In this document: piece by piece, positions 1 to 7,848 of the stretch
How positions within the stretch are numbered: position 1 is the stretch's first letter
How the letters are laid out: the number at the start of each line of letters is the position of its first letter
DNA from: CAVRTJ01 sp046704825
Lineage (GTDB): Bacteria > Acidobacteriota > UBA4820 > DSQY01
Direction of reading: 5' to 3'
Length of the DNA: 15,661 nucleotides
Assembly: GCA_046704825.1 (NCBI GenBank)
Contig: JBJKRE010000015.1
Coordinates: 1-15,661, forward strand
Made by a program: the position numbers and the translations under genes
Notes under the pieces: generated by a model
Database searches by the model: none
Seen by the model: only the letters and a program-made list of their open reading frames with translations
Told to the model about the DNA's origin: nothing

Positions 1-1702
1 CCTTTGCGCACCGGTCCTGCATGTCCTTGCGCGTGGGGCGTCCGGGCGCGTACCGGGCGTTCTCCAGCAGGTCTACGAGCTCGAGAGCCTCACGGCCCGC
101 GGAAGCCGACAGCCCGGACGCTTCCAGGGCTTCTCTGAGCTGCGTACGGCTCAGACCGCCCGTGGCACGACCGGTCCGGAGGTCCAATAGGGCCACGAGC
201 GCCCGCGACAGGTTCTCGTGAAAGACCTCCGACTTCCTGACGTCGAGGTTCCTGCGGGCCCGGTAGAGAGCCTTGCGCGCCCGGTGGCGAAGGTCCCTGG
301 CACGTCTCTTCTCCGGAGCCAGCAGGAAGCGCCGGTACACCCAGAGGAAGGCGGCCAGGAGCCCGTTGACCAGGAAGGGCAGCGGCAGCAGCAGCCAGAA
401 CAGCGACCTGGGGAACGGTCGCACGGGCAAGGTCCCGCGGCGCGGGCCGGCGATGAGGGGCGCCACCTGGACGTCCCTTCCGCCGGTGGTCTGGGCGCTC
501 TTCACGTCGATGCGGGCCTCAGCGGCCGTCAGCGTCTTGTATCCGCCCGCGGAGGGATCGAAATAGACCAGGCTGACCGGGGGAAAGGTCACGGTCCCTG
601 CGGCCTTGGGCAGAAAGGCTCGCTGTATGAGGCGTCGCGTCCTGTACACCCCCCGGCTGAACCCGCTTGAGTCTTCGCTCGTCGCCGGATAGGGGCTGAA
701 GAAGGGCGACTTCCGCCAATCCATGGGAGCCTCCGGGAGGAACCCGCTCCCGTCGACGGAAAGTCCGACCGTGAAAGGCCTGCCCATGTCCGCGTCCGAC
801 GGTGCGGGCGCGATCACCTTGAGCGAGAAGTCGCCCACGGCCCCGCTGAATCCCTCGGGAGGCGGGGGCAGCGCCTTGACCCGGAGGGAGGCCTGCCCGC
901 CCACCACAGCGGCCAGGGAGGGCCCCCCGAACCCGGCCGTGTCCAGCCTGAGTTCCGCCTTGAAGGAGCCGATGGAAAGGTGCCCCGGCTCCAGGGGAAA
1001 GAGTGTGGCCCGGATGACCACGGCGTCCAGGTACAGGCGGCCGTCGTAGTGGACCTGGCGCGTGGGCGACTTCGTGGCGTCCGGGTCCTCGACCTTCCGG
1101 AAACCCTGGAAATCGGGCGACTGGGTGATGTCGAGCCCCCGGACGGACCGGCGGGTCAGCAGGTGCAGCGTGTAGATCACGGGCTGTCCGACGTAGGCGG
1201 ACCCGGTCGACAGACTGCCCCTCAGGAAGACGTCGCGGCCGATGGAGGGCGCCTGGGGGCGGGGGTTCTGCGGGACCGGCCTGGGGGGAGAAGGGCGGGG
1301 GGCGCCCGTCTCCACCTGTACGGTGAAGCCGGCCACGGTGCGCTCGGCGCCCCCGATGCGGAGGGTGAGGTCCGGCACGCTCAGGCGGCCGGCCTCGGTG
1401 GGGCTGAGCAGGTAGTGGAAAAGCAGCACCTTGCCCTGGGGGGTGTTCTCCACCGACTGGTAGGTCCCCACGGACTTGAAGCCGGCCAGGGGCGGAAGGA
1501 CCGGTTGCGTGATCGCGTTGTCCCGGCTCTGGATTCTCAGGGTGAAGACGAGGTTGTCACCGAGGCGAAGGTGCGTCCGGTCGACGGAGGACTCGACCTT
1601 GACGTCCTGCGCCCTCAGGACAGACGCCGCCAGCAGCACGAGGACCGCGAGCACGAAGAACTTCCTGAGGATGGCCACCTGCGATACGGCGTTTTTCGAC
1701 AT
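1..1702 (-). CDS. BatD-like membrane protein (partial, C-terminus beyond window)
   Basis: BatD-family proteins are periplasm-facing, membrane-anchored products of Bat (Bacteroides aerotolerance) operons, linked to oxygen or stress tolerance; their biochemical role is not settled. About 567 residues are present and the frame is still open at position 1, so the C-terminus is missing, probably by little given the usual 550-600 residues. The start is ATG at 1702 with AAGGGG just upstream. Residues 1-31 form a signal peptide ending LRAQ. Beta-rich extracytoplasmic repeats follow, including the family-typical GFSGAVGDF stretch near residue 285 and a YFDP stretch near 385. A single membrane helix lies at about 432-456, followed by a basic cytoplasmic tail with the ARYAPGRPT motif seen in BatD C-termini. 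It starts 54 nt after smc ends on the same strand and may be cotranscribed with it. No batA, batB, batC or MoxR-type gene is visible; they could lie past the left edge. Confidence 0.8.
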   Translation of the reverse strand, partial: MSKNAVSQVAILRKFFVLAVLVLLAASVLRAQDVKVESSVDRTHLRLGDNLVFTLRIQSRDNAITQPVLPPLAGFKSVGTYQSVENTPQGKVLLFHYLLSPTEAGRLSVPDLTLRIGGAERTVAGFTVQVETGAPRPSPPRPVPQNPRPQAPSIGRDVFLRGSLSTGSAYVGQPVIYTLHLLTRRSVRGLDITQSPDFQGFRKVEDPDATKSPTRQVHYDGRLYLDAVVIRATLFPLEPGHLSIGSFKAELRLDTAGFGGPSLAAVVGGQASLRVKALPPPPEGFSGAVGDFSLKVIAPAPSDADMGRPFTVGLSVDGSGFLPEAPMDWRKSPFFSPYPATSEDSSGFSRGVYRTRRLIQRAFLPKAAGTVTFPPVSLVYFDPSAGGYKTLTAAEARIDVKSAQTTGGRDVQVAPLIAGPRRGTLPVRPFPRSLFWLLLPLPFLVNGLLAAFLWVYRRFLLAPEKRRARDLRHRARKALYRARRNLDVRKSEVFHENLSRALVALLDLRTGRATGGLSRTQLREALEASGLSASAGREALELVDLLENARYAPGRPTRKDMQDRCAK

Positions 1703-1756
1703 CGTTCCCCTTCTGTCGGCCGGAACACGGGGCCCCGCATGCCCCGGGCGGTCGGA

Positions 1757-4700
1757 TCACCCGTCCTGCGCCATGCCGAGGCGCTCGGCCACCTCCGCCA
1801 TGCGGACGGAAACCATCTTGGACACGCCGCCTTCAGCCATGGTGACCCCGTACAGGACCTGGGCGAGTTCCATGGTCCGCTTGTTGTGGCTGACCACCAT
1901 GAACTGTGTCTGCCCGTGGAACTGGGTGAGCAGCCTGTTGAACCTGTTGATGTTGGCCTCGTCCAGCGGGGCGTCCACCTCGTCCAGGATGAAGAAGGGC
2001 TGGGGACGGTACCGGAACAGACTGAAGAGGAGCGCGAGCGCCACCATGGCCTTCTCTCCCCCCGACAGCAGCTGCAGGCTCTGGAGCTTCTTGCCGGGGG
2101 GCTGGGCGAATATCTCCACTCCGGTCTCGAGGGGGTTGGCTTCGTCCAGCAGCGTGAGGCGAGCCTCGCCGCCCTCGAACACCTGCTTGAACAGGTGAGT
2201 GAAGTGCTCCTTGACCGCGTTGAACGCTTCCATGAATCGCTCGCGCGTTGTCCGGTTGATTTTTCGGATCGTCTCCTGGAGGGAGGCCACCGACTCCTCG
2301 AGGTCCGAGCGCTGTTCGGCAAGGAAGTTGAAGCGGGTCTCCAGCTCGGCGTATTCCTCCCGGGCCAGCATGTTGACGGCGCCCAGCCCCTGGATCTTCT
2401 CTTCCAGCCGGCCGAGGGACCTCAGTTCCTCCTGGTGCTCTTCGGGGCTCAAGGGCGGCTCGTCGGCGCACTCGGCCGCCAGATCGGCGGGGCTCTCTTC
2501 GAAAACTTCCCCCATGCGCTCCACGAGGTTGCGGATGTCCGAATCCACCGACGCAAGGGTGAGCTCGTGGCGGTTCACCTCTTCCCGGGCCTCGTCCACG
2601 GTCTCCCGCGACTGCTTCACCTGCTGTTCCAGGCCCTGGACCTCCGTGCCGAGGCGCCTGAGGTCCTCCTCGAAACGGGTCTTGCGCTCGCGGCTCTCCT
2701 CCAGGGCTAACAGCAGCGTCCGGAGGTTCTGATCGCCTTCCGTCACGGCCTTCGTCAGTCCGTCGATGCGCGCCTCGAGGGCCCCGGCCTCCTCCGCCAG
2801 GCGCCGGTCGGTGTCGGCGAGCTGCTCCAGGTAGGCGCGCGACTTCTCCAGGGATTCCAGCGCGGCCTTGTATCGCTGGCCCACCTCACCCTGGCGGGTC
2901 CGGCTCGCGGCCACGGCCTCGTGCGCCGCCTCCTGGGCATCCCTCGCATTCTGAAGGGTCTCCTCACCGGTGCGGATGGCCTCCTCGGTGTCCGACCGGC
3001 TCTTTTCGGACTCTGACAGTTTTCCTGTGAGGACCGTGCGCTGCTCCTCCCAGCTCTCGCGCTCTTCGCGCGCCTGGGCCGCCTCGCCCTCCAGCAGCTC
3101 GCGGGAAGCGGCCAGCCGACGGCTCTCGCCTTCGGTCCGCTCCCACTCGCGCTGAACCACCAGCGCAGCTTCCCTACCGGCTTCCTCGCGGCCCCTGAGG
3201 TCCTCCAGCGAGGACCTGGCCTGGGAGAGTTCCCCGCGCAGCCGCGCCTCTTCCTCCAGTGCGCGGTCCAGAGACTTCCTGTCCGCCTCGATCTGCTCCC
3301 CGGCGGCGTGGCGCTCGCGTTCGTAGTCGAGGAGGGAAGCGCCCCCCTCGCCGCCGGCCCCGCCGCGGACCCACCCGTCGGGATGGACGTACAGGCCGTC
3401 CAAGGTCACCGCACCGTACCCGGCGGACAGGGCGAAGGTGCGGGCCTGCTCCGCAGTCTCGACCAGGGCGACAACGGGCAGGAGGTTGCGGACCGGACCG
3501 GGCAATCCCTCCGCCTCGTGCAGCCAGCCGGCGAACCCGTCGGGCTGCTTCACGTCCGGCGCGGAGGGCGGGCCCGCGCTCTGCAGGAAGAACACGGCCT
3601 GCCCGGCCCTCTGGCCCCGCAGGTCCGACAGGACGTCGGGGAGGCCGTCCCAGGGGCTTTCGGTGTAGCCTTCCAGAAGGTCACCGAGCACCGCCGCCAG
3701 CGGAGCCACGAGGGCCTCAGGCACCGACGACAGCATCTCGGCCAGCCGGGTGCCGGCACGATCGGGGGCCTTGCCGCTGAGGTAGGCGTGGGCCGACGAG
3801 GTGAGCGAGGCTTCGTGCTCCTCGAGGACCTTGAGGCTGTTTTCGGTCACCGCCAGCCTCTGCCTGGCCGCGGCCAGGTCGGCCGACGCCTTCTCCACCT
3901 CGCCCTGGAGGCGCGCGACGTCCCGTTCGGCTTCCTCGCGGGCCCTGCGGGTGACCGCCAGGGACTCCTCGGCCTCGTCCCTGCGGCCCGTCAGGTCCTC
4001 AAGGCTCTCTTCCACGGCGCGCTGGCGCGCAGACAGACTCTCCTCTTCGCGGGCGATCTGCCTCTCGCGCTCGCCCTGCTTGCGCAGGTCGTCGTCGAGG
4101 CGGCTCAGTACGGCCGTCATCCGCGAGTGCTCCTGCGCCAGCGTGAAGGATTTGCCGCGCATGCCTTCCTGGGCTGCCTGCAGGGCCTCGAGCTTCATCC
4201 GGCTCTCTTCGAGGAGGGCCTGGGCGCGCTCGGCTTCGCCGGCCGCGTCCTCCTGCTCGACTTGCAGAGTCTCGAGGGCCTGCTCGAGTTCCTCCCTCTC
4301 GGCCTCTCCCCGGCCCGTCCGCGCCTTGAGTTCCTCCCGGTCGGTGGCGATCTGGCGAAGGCGCTGGCGGCTCGAGAGGATCTGCTCGGTGCGCCGCTTG
4401 TTCTCCTGCTCGGCCCGCTCGGAGGACAGCTCCTTCTCGTGGATCGCCCCGATGAGGGCCTGGAGGGAAGTCTCGTGCTCACTGAGCCTCATCCTGGCCT
4501 GCTCCAACTCGGCCTGCTGCTGGGCCAGGATGGTCTCCCTGCGCTCCCTCTCTGTCTTCAGGAGGGCCAGATCCCTTTCGAGGGCGCTCTTCCGGCCGGT
4601 GTACCGGGCGAAGGCCCGCCCCCAGAAGCGGCGCCGGCGGCTCCTGAGTTCGTCGGACAGCCGGACGAACCGCTCGGCCTTGGCCGCCTGCCGCTTGAGC

Positions 4701-5296
4701 GCCCCCATGCGCACCTCCAACTCAGCGATGACGTCGTTCAGCCTCAGCAGATTGCCCTGGGTGGCCTCCAGCTTGTGCAGGGCGGAGCGTCTGTTCTCCT
4801 TGTAGTGGGCGATGCCGGCCACTTCCTCGAAAATCATGCGCCGCTCCTCGGGGCTGGAAACGAGGAGGGCCTCCACGCGCCCCTGCTCCACCAGGAAACT
4901 GCCCTGGGTGGAGACGGCGTAGCGCATGAGGAAGTCCTGCACGTCCTTGCGCCTGACGGCGTGTCCGTCCATGAGGTAGGTGCTCTCGCCGGTCCGCATC
5001 AGGCGCCGCGCGATCTGGATCTTGAACCCGTCCGTATCCTGAAAGGTCAGGATGACCTCTGCCATCCCGGCCGGCGGCCTCTTGTGGCTCCCGCCGAAGA
5101 TCACGTCCTGCATCTTCTGGCCCCGGAGCGACTTGGCGCTCTGCTCGCCCAGCGACCAGAGCACGGCGTCGGCCACGTTGCTCTTGCCCGAGCCGTTGGG
5201 CCCGACGATAACCAGGAGGTCTTCGGGCAGCGGGATCCGCGTCCTGTCCGCGAAGGACTTGAAGCCGAAGATCTCGATCTCGCGAAGCCTCAGCAT
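1757..5296 (-). CDS. smc: Chromosome segregation protein SMC
   Basis: SMC is the ATPase of bacterial condensin. It dimerises, joins ScpA and ScpB, and extrudes or tethers DNA loops to organise and segregate the chromosome. The 1179-residue length is normal. The N-terminal half of the ATPase head opens with the typical GFKSFADRT, Walker A GPNGSGKS at 32-39 and the Q-loop around Q138. Two very long coiled-coil arms rich in Glu, Arg, Ala and Leu flank a globular hinge at about 505-655, with GG-rich turns near its end. The C-terminal head half has the ABC signature LSGGEK at 1077-1082, Walker B ILDEVD at 1103-1108 and a His switch in VVSHNK. All key residues are present. The start ATG at 5296 overlaps the end of the upstream thioesterase gene by 7 nt, suggesting translational coupling. 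scpA and scpB are not in the window. Confidence 0.98.
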   Translation of the reverse strand: MLRLREIEIFGFKSFADRTRIPLPEDLLVIVGPNGSGKSNVADAVLWSLGEQSAKSLRGQKMQDVIFGGSHKRPPAGMAEVILTFQDTDGFKIQIARRLMRTGESTYLMDGHAVRRKDVQDFLMRYAVSTQGSFLVEQGRVEALLVSSPEERRMIFEEVAGIAHYKENRRSALHKLEATQGNLLRLNDVIAELEVRMGALKRQAAKAERFVRLSDELRSRRRRFWGRAFARYTGRKSALERDLALLKTERERRETILAQQQAELEQARMRLSEHETSLQALIGAIHEKELSSERAEQENKRRTEQILSSRQRLRQIATDREELKARTGRGEAEREELEQALETLQVEQEDAAGEAERAQALLEESRMKLEALQAAQEGMRGKSFTLAQEHSRMTAVLSRLDDDLRKQGERERQIAREEESLSARQRAVEESLEDLTGRRDEAEESLAVTRRAREEAERDVARLQGEVEKASADLAAARQRLAVTENSLKVLEEHEASLTSSAHAYLSGKAPDRAGTRLAEMLSSVPEALVAPLAAVLGDLLEGYTESPWDGLPDVLSDLRGQRAGQAVFFLQSAGPPSAPDVKQPDGFAGWLHEAEGLPGPVRNLLPVVALVETAEQARTFALSAGYGAVTLDGLYVHPDGWVRGGAGGEGGASLLDYERERHAAGEQIEADRKSLDRALEEEARLRGELSQARSSLEDLRGREEAGREAALVVQREWERTEGESRRLAASRELLEGEAAQAREERESWEEQRTVLTGKLSESEKSRSDTEEAIRTGEETLQNARDAQEAAHEAVAASRTRQGEVGQRYKAALESLEKSRAYLEQLADTDRRLAEEAGALEARIDGLTKAVTEGDQNLRTLLLALEESRERKTRFEEDLRRLGTEVQGLEQQVKQSRETVDEAREEVNRHELTLASVDSDIRNLVERMGEVFEESPADLAAECADEPPLSPEEHQEELRSLGRLEEKIQGLGAVNMLAREEYAELETRFNFLAEQRSDLEESVASLQETIRKINRTTRERFMEAFNAVKEHFTHLFKQVFEGGEARLTLLDEANPLETGVEIFAQPPGKKLQSLQLLSGGEKAMVALALLFSLFRYRPQPFFILDEVDAPLDEANINRFNRLLTQFHGQTQFMVVSHNKRTMELAQVLYGVTMAEGGVSKMVSVRMAEVAERLGMAQDG

Positions 5297-5709
5297 GCGG
5301 AGCCATCTCCGGCGGCGAAGGGCTCGAGCCTGGCGCGAAAATCGGGATCGAGGGGCTTCTTCGCACCCCTGTCGTAGTCGAAGGCCACCTGGACGGAGCG
5401 GCCCTCGGCGGCCACCTCTCCGTTGGCCGTGAGGCGGTACTCGAAGGTGAAGGAACTGTTCCCCATGGCCGCCACCCGGATGCCCAGGACGACGTCGTCG
5501 CTCATGAGAACGGGTCGCCGGTAGTCGATCTCCAGGTGCGCCAGGATGAAGGGAAATTCGCGGGCCTCGCTCACTCCGAAGTGCTCTTTGAAGAAGGCCA
5601 CCCGGCCGTTCTCGAAATAGCTGGCGTAGACGGCGTTGTTGACGTGACCCATGGGGTCCAGGTCCCTGAAGCGAACGTCGAGAGGTACGGCGAAGGGGAA
5701 TTCATTCAT
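5290..5709 (-). CDS. Hotdog-fold acyl-CoA thioesterase (YbgC/FadM-like)
   Basis: This small 4HBT-family protein should hydrolyse acyl-CoA thioesters in the cytoplasm; the chain length and physiological substrate cannot be read from sequence. It has 139 residues, normal for the family. The signature is D16-L-D18-P-M-GHVNN at 16-25 followed by YASYFENGR, where the Asp before GHVNN is the usual catalytic residue. The later IDYRRPV and the central beta strands also fit. I start it at ATG 5709, preceded by GGAG at an 8-nt gap and followed directly by the conserved domain. The frame stays open upstream to 5799, but those 30 residues look unlike any domain. The TGA stop lies inside the first codons of smc (ATGCTGA). 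Its ribosome binding site sits in a 19-bp element that recurs at 7808-7826. Confidence 0.9.
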   Translation of the reverse strand: MNEFPFAVPLDVRFRDLDPMGHVNNAVYASYFENGRVAFFKEHFGVSEAREFPFILAHLEIDYRRPVLMSDDVVLGIRVAAMGNSSFTFEYRLTANGEVAAEGRSVQVAFDYDRGAKKPLDPDFRARLEPFAAGDGSAC

Positions 5710-5717
5710 GTCTCGGG

Positions 5718-5736
5718 CTCCGGTTGAATCGATGGG
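5718..5736 (-). repeat. 19-bp element at thioesterase RBS, copy 1
   Basis: Read on the minus strand it is CCCATCGATTC, two variable bases, then CCGGAG. It lies 8 nt before the thioesterase ATG, so its GGAG end doubles as the Shine-Dalgarno sequence. It matches the element at 7808-7826 at 17 of 19 positions. It could be an operator or a leader RNA motif; no function is known to me. Confidence 0.5.
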
Positions 5737-5885
5737 CTGAGTGCTCCACAATGTTAGGGACGTGCACGCCGGCGGGAGCCGTTCGTTACCTTCGTTCACG
5801 CGTCCCTCGGGCGACTCGCGGCTCCGTTTATCACTCCCAGCGCCTCTTGGCGCCCCGTTATTCCGTTCCGGAGGGTTATCCTATC

Positions 5886-7067
5886 ATGAACGAAGAACGT
5901 CTAAGAAGCATACAGCAAGCGCTTCGCGAGGAACACATCGACGCCTGGGTCTTCGCAGACTTCAGGGGCTCCGACCCCATCGCCCAGCGCCTGCTCGGGC
6001 TGTCGGGCAAGGCCATGGTGACGCGGCGCTGGTTCTACGTGATCCCCGCCCAGGGGGAACCTACGCGTCTGTGCAACCAGATCGAACCCCACAGCCTTGA
6101 CCACCTGCCCGGGGCTCTGGTGCTCTACGGCCAGTGGCAGGACTGGCAGGCCAAGCTCGCGGCGGCCCTGAAGGGCATGAAGGCTGTCGCGTGCCAGTAC
6201 TCCCCGGAGGGGGTCATCCCCGCCCTGGGCCGCCTGGACGCGGGCCTCGGGGAATACCTCAGGGGACAGGGTCTCCAGCTGGTGTCCTCGGGGGACCTGG
6301 TGGCCCGCTTCGAGGTGACGCTGTCCCAGGAGCAGATCGAGGGGCACTTCCGCGCCATGGAGGTGCTGCTGGACACGGTGGACATGGCCTTCGCCAAGGT
6401 CCGGTCCTCACTGACCGCGGGCGAGCCGCTCACCGAGTACGTCCTCCAGCAGGCCATGCTGGACCACATGAAGGCGGGTGGGCTGGTGACCGATGCGCCG
6501 CCCATCGTGGGCGTGGACGCACACGCCGCCGACCCCCACTACGAGCCGGGTCCGGAGGGAAGCAGCACGATCCGCGGCGGCCAGGTCCTCCTGCTCGACC
6601 TGTGGGGCAAGGAGCAGGCGCCCGGCTCGGTCTATGCCGACATCACCTGGTGCGCCTGGACGGGGACCGCGGTTCCGGACGAGCAGGGCAAGGTCTTCCG
6701 GGTCGTTCGGGACGCCCGCGACGCAGGCATCGCCAAAGCCCTCACCGCTGCCGCGGACAAGGTCTGCGGGTGGGAGGTGGACCGCGCGACCCGCGACGTG
6801 ATCGATCGGGCGGGCTACGGGGACTTCTTCATCCACCGGACCGGCCACTCCATCTACGAAGAGGACCACGCGAACGGTGCCAACATGGACGACTACGAGA
6901 CCCGTGACACCCGGCGGCTCCTGGGGAACACGCTGTTCTCCATCGAACCGGGCATCTACCTGCCCGGACGCTTCGGTTTCCGTTCGGAGGTCAACGTCCT
7001 CGTCCGCGGGTCGGACGCGGTCGTCACCGGCCGCAGGCAGGAAAACCTGCAGGCACTGCTCGACTGA
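5886..7067 (+). CDS. M24 family metallopeptidase (Xaa-Pro peptidase-like)
   Basis: Members of this pita-bread-fold family are cytoplasmic dinuclear-metal peptidases that remove N-terminal residues next to proline or cleave Xaa-Pro dipeptides. The protein has 393 residues. Residues 1-150 form the creatinase/prolidase-type N-terminal domain and 150-393 the catalytic domain. All five expected metal ligands are visible: D238 (LLLDLWG), D252 (YADITW), H321 (HRTGHSI), E354 (SIEPGIY) and E368 (RSEVNV). The two Asp are 14 residues apart, slightly wider than the 11 of classical prolidases. The region after H321 reads DHANGANMDD instead of the classical HE.P, resembling a recognisable M24 subfamily with an HGNGANMD-like stretch. 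The start ATG at 5886 has GGAGGG 10 nt upstream; the frame is open back to 5724, but that part is not domain-like. No signal peptide is seen. It is divergent from the thioesterase, with a terminator-like structure after its stop. Confidence 0.93.
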   Translation: MNEERLRSIQQALREEHIDAWVFADFRGSDPIAQRLLGLSGKAMVTRRWFYVIPAQGEPTRLCNQIEPHSLDHLPGALVLYGQWQDWQAKLAAALKGMKAVACQYSPEGVIPALGRLDAGLGEYLRGQGLQLVSSGDLVARFEVTLSQEQIEGHFRAMEVLLDTVDMAFAKVRSSLTAGEPLTEYVLQQAMLDHMKAGGLVTDAPPIVGVDAHAADPHYEPGPEGSSTIRGGQVLLLDLWGKEQAPGSVYADITWCAWTGTAVPDEQGKVFRVVRDARDAGIAKALTAAADKVCGWEVDRATRDVIDRAGYGDFFIHRTGHSIYEEDHANGANMDDYETRDTRRLLGNTLFSIEPGIYLPGRFGFRSEVNVLVRGSDAVVTGRRQENLQALLD

Positions 7068-7075
7068 CGGACGCC

Positions 7076-7127
7076 CCGGCCTTCCCGTCCGTTTCAGGGG
7101 GCTTTAGCCCCCGGAGGCCGGATTTTT
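7076..7127 (+). terminator. Two-tier intrinsic terminator after the M24 peptidase
   Basis: An outer stem pairs CCGGCCTTCC (7076-7085) with GGAGGCCGG (7113-7121) with one bulged base. It encloses an inner perfect hairpin, GGGGGCT against AGCCCCC (7097-7112). A run of five T follows at 7123-7127, as expected for Rho-independent termination on the plus strand. A competing hairpin, ACGGACG with CGTCCGT (7067-7092), directly follows the peptidase stop. The inner hairpin also encodes the last residues (GAKAP) of the convergent gene. The minus strand has no T-run, so it is unlikely to terminate that gene. Confidence 0.55.
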
Positions 7128-7801
7128 CTGATGAACCGCCCGAGCCCTGCGCCGGGGTCATCCGAATCCCGGCCGCGGGGATAGGTGATGCCCGCGCCGT
7201 CCAGGACCGTCCGCACGAAAGCGGTTCTGAGCGTCTCTTCCCGCGTCTCGATCGGTGGTTCCAGTTCCCGCGCCTCCAGGTAAGCGGGGCCTTCGAAGCG
7301 TTCGTGCACGGGGTGGCCGTCCGGCAGGAAAGCGTCGAAGACATCACAGAGGGCCGACACCACCTCGGCCAGCACCCTCCGCCCCGGAGGGGGGGGAGGC
7401 AGCCTGGCGGGGTCGTCCTGCCCGGCTTTTCGTGCCGCCATGCGGGCCTCCCGGAGGGTGCGCCGCAATCGGCGGATACGCTCCCGGGCAAAGCCGTGGC
7501 GGTTCAAAACGCCCTGGGCGGCGGGCGAGAGCGCCGCGAGGGCGGTTTCCAGCCCCTCGCATGCCTTCTCCAGTCCGTCCGCTTCCAGTTTCACGTACTC
7601 CGGCTGAGGTGCGACGGGCCCGCGGGGCGGCACCTCGGCCAGTGAAACGGCCTTGACTACCGCCGCCTCGAGCCGACGCACATCCTCTCGGCCGGTCAGT
7701 TCCAGCAGGTCGGCGAGATCGGCCACCAGTTCGTCCGTTACGGGGTGAGGCTGCCCGGCGAGCAGGCCTCCACGGCGGATCCGGTATCTTTTCTTGGCCA
7801 T
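7094..7801 (-). CDS. Hypothetical protein, 235 residues
   Basis: I do not recognise this gene with certainty. It codes for 235 residues with strong G/C third-position bias. The start is well defined: ATG at 7801 with GGAGG 5 nt upstream; the same frame runs open to 8332, but that part is the shadow of the SDR gene. The N-terminus is basic (MAKKRYRIRRGG). Residues 22-58 and 70-125 are predicted alpha-helical and charged. A proline run follows at 135-139, then a helical segment (RRVLAEVVSALCDVFDAF) and a C-terminal part with AFVRTVLDGAG. There is no signal peptide, membrane helix or cysteine cluster. The plan loosely recalls uncharacterised helical proteins with a poly-Pro/Arg linker found near mobile genes in other bacteria, but no such genes are here. 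It follows the SDR by 47 nt and probably ends the eno operon. Its 3' end carries the hairpin of the convergent terminator. Confidence 0.75.
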   Translation of the reverse strand: MAKKRYRIRRGGLLAGQPHPVTDELVADLADLLELTGREDVRRLEAAVVKAVSLAEVPPRGPVAPQPEYVKLEADGLEKACEGLETALAALSPAAQGVLNRHGFARERIRRLRRTLREARMAARKAGQDDPARLPPPPPGRRVLAEVVSALCDVFDAFLPDGHPVHERFEGPAYLEARELEPPIETREETLRTAFVRTVLDGAGITYPRGRDSDDPGAGLGRFIRKIRPPGAKAP

Positions 7802-7807
7802 CGGTTC

Positions 7808-7826
7808 CTCCGGCCGAATCGATGGG
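7808..7826 (-). repeat. 19-bp element at RBS of the hypothetical gene, copy 2
   Basis: On the minus strand it reads CCCATCGATTC, two variable bases, then CCGGAG. It lies in the 47-nt gap between the SDR stop and the ATG at 7801, and its GGAG forms part of that gene's Shine-Dalgarno sequence. It matches 5718-5736 at 17 of 19 positions and holds nearly the same place relative to the start codon (6 versus 8 nt before it). Confidence 0.5.
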
Positions 7827-7848
7827 TGGTTCTTTGTCGGAGCTTCCC

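Noticed and set aside
980..2710. Long plus-strand open frame (576 codons) opposite batD-like gene and smc
   Set aside because: It lies across two minus-strand genes with clear domains. Long antisense frames are expected in high-GC DNA, and the translation is low-complexity with no domain.
3308..5377. Long plus-strand open frame (689 codons) opposite smc
   Set aside because: It mirrors the SMC coiled-coil and head codons, and its Leu/Gly/Pro-rich product matches no fold. SMC motifs on the other strand are complete.
5840..5853. Small hairpin GCGCC-TCTT-GGCGC before the M24 peptidase
   Set aside because: Five base pairs in GC-rich DNA is common by chance, and nothing about its position suggests a function.
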